Shown one piece after another: positions 56,105-64,000 of a stretch of 64,000 nucleotides of DNA. The position numbers and the translations under genes are program-made. The notes under the pieces are model-generated. The model was given only the letters and a program-made list of their open reading frames with translations. It was not told the origin of the DNA and did not search any database. Source of the DNA: Zingiber officinale. Its lineage: Eukaryota > Streptophyta > Magnoliopsida > Zingiberales > Zingiberaceae. The stretch's first letter is position 1. Every line of letters begins with the position of its first letter. The stretch spans positions 47,524,722 through 47,588,721 of the forward strand of contig NC_056000.1 of the NCBI RefSeq assembly GCF_018446385.1, read 5' to 3'.

Positions 56105-57278
56105 GTTCTTGATGTCAGTTTTTATTTTAGGAAAAGGCAAACTGTTTAAAGGAAATTTCCCAGGCCACTTTGACTGAAAAGTATTGAAATATTTCGTCTT
56201 TTCATTGTCATGCAGATACCATATGTTGTGATTGATACAAACCGTGTAAATACCTCTAGTAAGAACCATATCGATTTTTATCCCCTAGTAGTTTATTCAT
56301 TTTAAAATGCAACACTTGAATGGGCTCTTGGCATTTATGTGGTGATTGGTTCAGACCATGCATATTCTTTTAGTTAAAGCCACATGAATTTTTATCTAGT
56401 AGTCTGTTTGGTGATGCACTAGCTTGAATGTTTTGTGATGCACCAGCTTGAATGAGCTCTTGACATTAAGCATTGAGTTATCTGTTTGTAATTAACTTAC
56501 GTAAGTACTTTGTTTTGATACATAGTTGACCAGCAAGCATATTGCTCCAGGAATCTCATATCCACTTCCCACTCCATCGGCAAGTGAAATTTGCATTTCT
56601 GAGTATATTCATAAAGAACTTGCTAATGTGGCTACAATTATGGGTCTCCAAAAAGATGATCAAAGAGATTGTAACATTATATGCTCTGAAGTTGTTGAGG
56701 ACTCACCAGTGTCTGACTCTGTTGTAAGAATTCAATGTGGCAAATCAAAGCAACAGGACCCTGATGGGTATTTTAATGGAACAGAACAGATTTCTAATTT
56801 CGGAGATGAGGTGACTGTTGAAGGAAACGCTAGGAGATAAACTAGGTCAGTGGTTACACCTTTAATGTCTGATCATGCTATAGAGCCATCATTTACTAGG
56901 AACTTGCTTGATCTTCATAATAAAGTTGGTCATAAAGCAGCTTCACCTGGATTACCTACAGAATGCAATCCACATAGAATAACTAGGTCAAAGCAAAAGG
57001 GATCTGAGGAATATCTTAACAGAACAAAACAGATTTCTAATTTTGGAGATGAGGTGACTGTTAAATGCAACTCTAGGAGAATCAAATTACACAGGAGGGT
57101 AATTGTTGTAGCAGCAAGAGATGTTTAGAAAGTGCTTCTTTTGAAGAAATACAGAAGATATCTCCCTCTAGATCCATGTTGAATTGTGCAGTAGCAAAGG
57201 TTGTCTCAGGCAGTCACTCAGAAGAACTTCATCAAAGGCAAAATCAGTGTGGGAGAGAGGTACTGAAATGTCCTTTCA
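56105..57278 (+). pseudogene. Duplicated fragment of the INCENP-like gene (intron 1 end to exon 2 end)
   Basis: This stretch matches 18048-20105 of the INCENP-like gene in the same orientation: the end of intron 1, the acceptor and start of exon 2 (TSKHIAPGISYPLPTPSASE), and the end of exon 2 with its donor (GTGGGAGAGAGGTACTGAAA). About 940 bp of exon 2 (source about 18971-19908) are missing, and a TAA replaces a Leu codon at about 56837. It begins a few bases after the end of the MADS copy and stops where the inverted tRNA block begins. No IN-box or helix is included. It is a gene fragment, not a second INCENP gene. Confidence 0.93.
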
Positions 57279-57451
57279 TATTCTCTTTTGGAGCACGCGG
57301 TAATGAAAAGGGATTCCGGGTACGGTTATCGGACTAACAAAAACCCGATCCGATAATGTTACAGATTCCTGGTTCACAAATGGGTAAAGTTACGAGACGA
57401 TGCGTGATTTTATAAGCAAGTTTTTTTTAATGAAACAAAATCATAAAAATT

Positions 57452-57523
57452 TCCGTTGCCGGGACTCGAACCCGGGTCTCTCGGGTGAGAGCCGAGTATC
57501 CTAACCAACTAGACTACAACGGA
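57452..57523 (-). tRNA. tRNA-Glu (CUC)
   Basis: The 72-nt sequence is the exact reverse complement of the intact copies at 925-996 and 1229-1300: acceptor TCCGTTG/CAACGGA, anticodon CUC, intact A and B boxes. On the minus strand the 3' flank continues with a T run (AAATTTTTATG), which can act as a terminator. Only one unit is present here. Confidence 0.95.
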
Positions 57524-57929
57524 ATGATATTATAAGTCACATATTATGCTATCAAGTTATATTTTTCTTAGGTCCGAAGGAATAATAACAAAATATAATC
57601 TTTGAATTCATTTTGACAATAATGAAAACTTAGGGGAAGGTATTTTAAAAAATGCTAGTATTTTTAAAAGCACCCCCTTTTGTTCATAATAAAACCATGG
57701 GAAGGCAAAAGAATAATTGACTATATGTTCGTCACGCACCTGCGTAAAAACCATTTGAAGTATTTTGTTAATAATAAAACTACGGGAAGTATTTTGAAAA
57801 ACGATGCCAAGTTTGGGCCATTTTGAAAAGATTCCTTTTCAAGTGAACTATTGTGATATATACCCGTCCACCATTACCCGAGAAATCGAAGTTAAAGCAA
57901 GAAGGCTCAGGGGAGGGAGGGGAAGGGAA

Positions 57930-58112
57930 ATGGCGGAGCCAGGCCAACTCGATCAAGCGTCTCCGGCGTGCAAGGTGGATGCTGATGTATTATTGAATGA
58001 GCCGAGGTCGTTCAGGATGGATCGGAGGTCGCCGGAGGCGGCCGCGCTCAGAGACGCCGTCTCCCGCAAGCACCTAGACTTCCTTGGCGCTTACTCCGAC
58101 GACGTCCTCACG
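57930..58112 (+). pseudogene. Second copy of the Nab2/ZC3H14-type first coding exon
   Basis: The exon encodes 61 residues, MAEPGQLDQASPACKVDADV then LLNEPRSFRMDRRSPEAAAL and ending GAYSDDVLT, with GT donor at 58113. It differs from the left copy at about seven residues (for example R/P, I/L, G/C, E/D, V/A and L/H). Homology to the left copy continues into the intron up to 58467; the only acceptor-like site beyond (TTTCTTTCAG at about 58492-58501) leads into GTAGAGTATACCGCATAAG, which stops within a few codons. I therefore read it as a 5' fragment, though further exons beyond the window cannot be excluded. Confidence 0.6.
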
Positions 58113-58467
58113 GTACAAGATTCTATAATTTCTCTTAGATATTGTATATACTGTACGTCTGGCAATGGCCTTGCTTTATTATGGAAATTTCCCGGGTAGG
58201 GTTTTGTTTTGAGTTGGGGAGTTTTCCCTTGGGTCGGTCGAGTTCTGGGAGAGATGGCAATTGGGATCTTGGGGAATTCGTTCTGAATTATGCTTAGCAG
58301 TTAAAAATGGAGATTGTTGCTTTATTTTAATGACTAAATATGGGCAAGCGCGAAGAGAGGCCAAGAATCATCTTAACGCCTGTCCTGTGGGAAACAAACT
58401 TTGATTTTGACTATTTCATGATTCCGGAGCAACAAATAGGATAACTTGATACGTTTGGGTTAATGCT

Positions 58468-61060
58468 CAATCAAACTGGTTGAATTCTTGGATTTCTTTC
58501 AGGTAGAGTATACCGCATAAGCTCCTATTTACATCATAATTTTCAAGCAAGCTCTAGAAGATATCATGGTTGGGTTGCGACGGAATTTGTTCTGGACTAT
58601 TCTCTTCCTATAATATCGGGCCTCATACTTCCTTATAGATCAAATAATCATAGAGTTACTGCCTTTGATGCATAAGTACTCCTTTTCTTCAGTATTTCAA
58701 AATTTCTTCTTGGAGCTTCATCATCATCAATCTGACTTTTGTTTTTGAGTTATGATGCGGTGGATAGATAGAATCTGTGTCGTATTTCATTATTGTGCAT
58801 TGAATAATGGAAATTCTAGTCAAAGGTGGGTAAATAGTAGCACAACAAATAAATAATTGCAGATGAAAGAAAGGTTTGTGTGTGTGGGTGGTTTGAAACA
58901 AGCTTCTCATATTGAGACATGAAGATGATAATGAGGTTAGAAACAATGGTAACTGGGAAATATCAGCATATTTTATTAAATTTCTTTTCCATTCTTCTCT
59001 TCACGTAGCATAGTGGTCCACTGATTGCTTCCCTCTTCCCTTCTCCAATTATATCGATGCCATTGGTAATCAGAGTCAACAGTTCCACTGATAATTTTCT
59101 AAGCATTTACTCTCCATTATCCAATTTATTTTAGTAAAATGAAGCAAATAGTAATTTGTACAAACTCAATTCAACTGCCTTGCTTTATACTGACACAGAT
59201 ATAAGCAAATTGGATTGGGTGATGCCAATCCAATTTTTCTAGATAATTTGAACAATTCATAAAGATCACAAGTTTAAAAAGAACTATTAAAAGAATTAGC
59301 AAGGAATGAATAAGGAAAATTACACAGTCAATCAAAATATAGGTTAATTAACAGAATTTGGAACATGCATGATCAATCTTGAGAACGAACATCAGTTTCA
59401 ACTTGATTCTTAGTAAACAAGTATGGGAGAGAGAGTCTTCATTGTTTGCTTGACTCCCTTCTTGAATTAATCTTATTGCTTGTTCTTAGTATTAAAACTC
59501 AAGACTAGCAAAGGTTTAGAGTCCCAAATTGATAAAAAAAAATTAAAATTAAAATTAAAATTGGAATATATATTAAAAACAAAAAAATATTTTGAGGTGG
59601 TAAAAGATAAAACTGAAAAAAAAAACAATCAATGTAAAATTATAATTATTTTTATTATTGAAAATATTAATTAATTAATATGGGAATGTTATATTTAATG
59701 CTCCAATTATTCGTTTCATCGGATCTGCATTTGTTGCGACACACTAGGCCCCCACCAACTAATGAGCATGTGTTTTTAATATAAAATTATTTAGTTTAAA
59801 TTAGAATTTTATGCATTTTATTTATAAAAAAATCATTTCTTAATTATTTATTATAACAACAACACTTTATTTTATCTTTTTAAACACTAATCTATCCGGT
59901 CTAATTTCTAAGACCCATGGAAGTCTAATCAGTGCACGTAGTCTTGGGGGAAAAAAATAAATATCAATAATTTCAACCTCGATTTTAAAAATCTAATTCA
60001 CGATTATCTTTGAATTGGAACTGAGAATTTTGTTTTAATTAAAGTTCAATTTTATTCCAAGAGTAAATAACATATAAAAAAATTTGGAATTCAACGGTAT
60101 CCAATAAATAACGATTTTTTAAAAAATTATTGTCTTTTTCTATTTAACAATAAGTTTATTGAAAATTATTATTAAAAAATTAGTTTTAATCAATCATTTT
60201 CTATTAACATTATTTACATAGTAATAAATAATAGTTTTATTAAATTGTTATCGTGCATATTTTGAGATCTAACACAATGATGTTATTTTTAAAAATTAGT
60301 TTTTATACACATTTTTTTACACACATCCATATATTTTAACAACTTGTAAACTTAAACTTAATAATTTTAATTTATTTTACTTAATAAATTTAATATTATT
60401 AAAAATTTATGATCTTTTAAATCATACACTATGTGAATTACGATAACCATCTTTATACTTATTTTATTTCTTTTTCTATATTTATTTTTCTAAAGTTTTA
60501 CTCCTTAAACCTAAAACCCATTCACGCCCAAACATTACCGCGCGCCTTCGTCTCCATCACCAAACTATTCCTCTTCCTCTCTTTATTGCCAAAATGTTCA
60601 CTGCCTTCATCTTCTTAGGAGCCTCGGCTGATCACAAGGTGGGTTGCTCATAAGGCAGGCTACTTGCAGCGGTCGTTCGCTGCTCGACTTGGAGTAGCTA
60701 TAGGGGAGGAAGAGAATCGTATCCCGGCCATGGTGACCTTTCGATCCAGCATGGATCCTTCTGTCATCTTTCGTTGCATGCTTGTAGTTAGGGATAATGA
60801 CAATATTGAAAAATAATCTCGAATTGATTTCAATTAATTGAGATTTATTATGTTTGACATCACAATCAAGATCGGCAGTACAATCAATATCGACATGAAT
60901 CAAGTATTAAAATAATACTTCCAAATTTATTATATTTATTAATGTGCTTATAAATTATATGTCATATTTATTTTTTTCATTATTATTTAGATCATTTGTA
61001 TAAATAAGTCTATTGGCTTTAGTAAGTATAGATCAAAGAATTATTCTCTATTTTTTTTTT
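58468..61060. other. AT-rich unrecognised region
   Basis: No gene, tRNA or complete transposon was recognised. It contains a second copy of the 54.7-kb dispersed repeat at 59515-59698, AT-rich runs through 59800-60480, and a slightly more GC-rich patch at 60520-60780 without a convincing frame. Confidence 0.55.
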
Positions 61061-64000
61061 CATCTATTAGTTTTAACATGGTATCAGAATCAAATAATTT
61101 CTGACATCGCGTTAGCTATAGTTTTATATTCAGCTTCAGTACTTAAGCGAGAGACTGTAGGTTGCTTCTTTGAAAGCCGAGAAACAAGATTTCACCCAAG
61201 AAATATGACATATCCACTAGTAGAATGTTTATCTTCGGGAGATCCAACCCAATTTGCATCACTGTAGCAATTAACTCTCATGAGGACTGACGATATAAAA
61301 GAAGATCATGTAGAATAGTGTCTTTGAGATATCGAAGAATTCTCTTAACACTTTTCCAATGGTGTTCAATAGAAGCATGCATAAATTGACAGACACGATT
61401 CATAGCAAAAGTAATATCGGGTCGTGTAATTGTGACATATTGTAGGGCACCAACAATACTTCGATAGATCTATGGGTCAGATATTGAAGAGGAGGATGAA
61501 GGTGCAGTGAATCCACCTTCAATGATTGGTGCGGAGATAGGATGTGCACCATCTATTTTAGCTTGTTGTAGAAAGTCCAGTAATATATTTGTTCTGAGAA
61601 AGAAGGCAATCTTCAGAATATGAGAGAAACTCTATGCCAAGGAAAAAGCGAGCATTGTCAGATCTCGAATATAAAACTCTTGACGAAGAATATGGAGTAA
61701 AGTAGTAATGTCGCTTTGATCACTACCAGTTATTAATATATCATCCACATAAATCAGAACAAATATTAAAAATTTCTCATTACATTTGTAGAATAGAGAA
61801 GAGTCAGTTTTTGAGCTAGAAAATCCCTAAGTATGAAGCCAGGTAGATAGTTGATGAAACCATGCACGAGGTGCTTGTCGAAGACCATATATAGATTTCT
61901 GAAGTTGACACACATGTGTTGGAAGTTACGGGTGGATGAATCCAGGTGGTTGCTCCATATAAATAGTTTATTCAAGGTGTCCATAAAGAAAAGCATTGGA
62001 AATATCTAATTGTCGTATCAACCAATTGGAGGTAACAGCTATGGATAGTAGCAATCTGATAGTTGTAATTTTGATGGTTGGACTAAAAGTATCATTGAAG
62101 TCAATACATGGTTGTTGATTAAAGATTTTAGCAACAAGACGAGCTTTTTAACATTCAATAGATCCATCTGCACGATACTTAAATCGATAAACTCATTTAG
62201 AGTCCACAATATTTATAGATGGAGTACGAGGAACTAAGCTCTATGTTGCATTGCGAAGAAGAGCATCAAATTTTGTTGTCATCACAGCACACCAATTTGT
62301 ATCTTTGACCTGCTATTTAAAGCTAGAAGGTTCAACAAAATTTGAAGAATCAATAAGAGCACGTGGAAAAGGATAACGAGTAGAAACTGGTTGACATCGT
62401 GCATAAATATCGCTTAGAGAAAGCATTCGCTGAGGAGTATCATCATCAGAGCTACTCGAAGATGAGTGGTCAGACGGATGAAAGTCAAAACTAGAGAGTG
62501 GATCACCACAGCCGCTGAGTCTACAGGAATATGTGGAGATGGAGTAGAACCTAAGATACCATCCCCCTAAGTACTTTCAATATATCCTGATGAATCAATA
62601 TGTGGAGATTCTAGTATATTACTTAGTGATATTAGATAGGTGTCTTGATTATATAAAGGAGGATCCGAGGTAGCAACTACAAATGGAAAAAGAGATTCAT
62701 CAAAAGTAACATACTGAGAAATATATATCCGCTCAGTTGAAATATGGTGGCAACGATACTCATGATGCAAATTACTATAACCAAGGAAACCACATTTTAG
62801 AGAGCGAGGGTTTAACTTGTGTTTAAAGTAAGGTCGTAGCCAAGGATAACATGCGTAACCAAAGATATGAAAAAAAGAATAATCTGGAAGACGATTATAA
62901 AGTCTTTCCAATAGACACTTGTTTTGAAGTAGTGAGGTGGATAAACGATTGATAAAGTAAACTATGGTTTGGATGACATTATCCTAAAACTTAAGCGGAA
63001 CTAAGGCAAGATTAAGAAGAGCTAAGGCAGTTTCAATCACATGACGATGTTTCTCTTAGCGGATCCATTTTGTTCAGGAGTATGGGGGCAAGAGATTCGA
63101 TGGAGGATGCTAGAGGAAGTAAAATGACAATGAAACACTTGATACTCTCCACCCCAATCAGAATGAAGGAAAAGTATTTTACTATCAAAATAACGTTCAA
63201 CATAATTTTGAAAATGATAAAAAATATCGAAGAGATCAAATTTTCTTTTCATAAGAAAAATCCAAATGGACTTGCTAAAGTTATCAATAAAAATAACATA
63301 GTAAAGAAAATCCTAATTAGAAAGAATAGGAGCAGGACCCGATACATCATAGTAAATAATTTTCAAAGGAAAGTTAGAGTTGTGAGTAAAGAATACAAAG
63401 GTAGTTTATGAGATTTTGCTTTCATACAAACTTCACATAAATGAGATAATGACGCTAAAGAGTTGGTAAACCAAAACGATTAATAATGTCCTGAACAAGA
63501 CGTAGAGACTGATGACCAAGGCGTGCATGCCAAGAGAACTTCTCTATGCGTTCTCCAACAAAAGTTTTGAGAGAGGTGGGTTGAAGATGATGAAGACCGT
63601 TTTTAGTGTCCCCTTGGAGTAGAATAATTCCTGTCGCGGGATCATTCACAAGACAATGATGAGGATGAAATTCAAAAAATATATTATTATCAAGAGCAAA
63701 TTGTCGTATGAAAAGTAAATTTTTAGTGATAGAAGGAACATGAAGAGTGTTGCGCATGTGAAAAGTACGACCACATGAATGAAAGGATGTATTTTCAATG
63801 TGAGCAATTTGCAAACATGAGTCATTACCTATTTGTACCACATTAGACCCATGATAAGGAGAAGTTTCTGTAAGAATATCATACTCCGATGTAACATGAT
63901 GAGTCTCTCCAAAATTTGGATGTCATCCTGGGGTTTCAGAAACTGATCACTTTGCATTAGGAGGGATAGAGAGTAAGAATGCTCCAGAATGAGATGATTA
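61060..64000 (-). mobile_element. Decayed Ty1/copia element (RE1-like), running off the right edge
   Basis: The minus strand carries, from right to left, a protease-to-integrase linker (CGRTFHMRNTLHVPSITKNL, KFSWHARLGHQS near 63455-63840), integrase core pieces (LHSDWGGEYQVFHCHF near 63170; FGYACYPWLRP near 62850), reverse transcriptase (FLVLIYVDDILI-like near 61740; QPPGFIHP-like near 61940) and RNase H ([19 protein letters not shown]-like near 61390-61440; ASVLKRETV complement near 61130). The parts are in copia order. It is heavily broken, with well over ten breaks, and is older than the nested copia element. A TGGTATCAGAATC motif at about 61080 on the plus strand looks like a primer-binding site facing the opposite way. 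Gag and one end lie outside the window. Confidence 0.85.

Larger units (their letters stand above)
57279..58467. repeat. Right arm of the inverted duplication (partner 1-1471)
   Basis: This is the reverse complement of 1471-2, beginning TATTCTCTTTTGGAGCACGC. It includes one tRNA-Glu (minus) and the first coding exon of the RNA-binding-type gene (plus). It joins the INCENP fragment at its left edge without spacer. Similarity is high along the whole length except for the missing two tRNA units. Confidence 0.93.

Noticed and set aside
56105-57278. Second functional INCENP gene
   Set aside because: It lacks the first exon, the helix and the IN-box, has a 0.9-kb internal loss and an in-frame stop, so it is only a fragment.
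52312-58467. Mosaic as a Pack-MULE or Helitron with defined ends
   Set aside because: I looked for mutator-like inverted ends with 9-bp target repeats and for Helitron-type ends around the mosaic and saw none by eye; capture remains only one of several explanations.
60433-60903. Possible small gene in the more GC-rich patch near 60.5-60.8 kb
   Set aside because: No frame longer than chance shows family resemblance, and no splice-consistent model could be drawn.

Overview
This window is nuclear DNA from a flowering plant. The genes have spliced plant-type exons, plant-only families are present (a JAZ jasmonate repressor, a pectin rhamnosyltransferase, a type I MADS-box family), and large LTR retrotransposons are nested inside one another. 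GC-rich first exons and the retroelement mix suggest a monocot, possibly Zingiberales; that placement is inference only.

Left third (1-24.8 kb), the gene-bearing part. On the minus strand at the edge is the first coding exon of a probable Nab2/ZC3H14-type RNA-binding protein. Next come three tRNA-Glu(CUC) units on a 152-bp period, then a JAZ/TIFY repressor (1574-4677, +), a chloroplast CPP1-type J-like membrane protein (5698-8309, +), a rhamnogalacturonan-I rhamnosyltransferase of the RRT1/GT106 type (9473-12318, -), and a long INCENP/WYRD-like chromosomal passenger protein (15245-24822, +). All four complete genes give phase-consistent exon models, listed in their entries. Introns and spacers carry a solo LTR, foldback/MITE-like repeats and AT-rich microsatellites.

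Middle (24.8-52.3 kb), repeats. A SINE with a 17-bp target-site duplication and a 3' scrap of a MADS gene are followed by one Tat-lineage Ty3/gypsy element (28503-52311, target site ATTAT on both sides). Three later insertions sit inside it, each with its own 5-bp target duplication: a 2.7-kb solo LTR in the 5' LTR, a 2.9-kb solo LTR in pol, and a full-length Ty1/copia element in the 3' LTR. With the insertions and their extra target copies removed, both gypsy LTRs measure 898 bp. All of these are broken fossils.

Right part (52.3-64 kb), a patchwork of duplicated host pieces: two more type I MADS-box copies (one hit by a MITE, one with a 17-bp duplication in the MADS box), a 1.2-kb fragment of the INCENP gene in the same orientation as its source, and an inverted copy of the first 1.47 kb of the window carrying one tRNA-Glu and the same first coding exon. 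A hAT-type MITE with a perfect 8-bp target duplication lies between the MADS copies. A decayed Ty1/copia element runs off the right edge. The MADS/INCENP/tRNA/exon mosaic is the most unusual structure here. No defence, CRISPR, operon-like or otherwise unknown multi-gene system was found.
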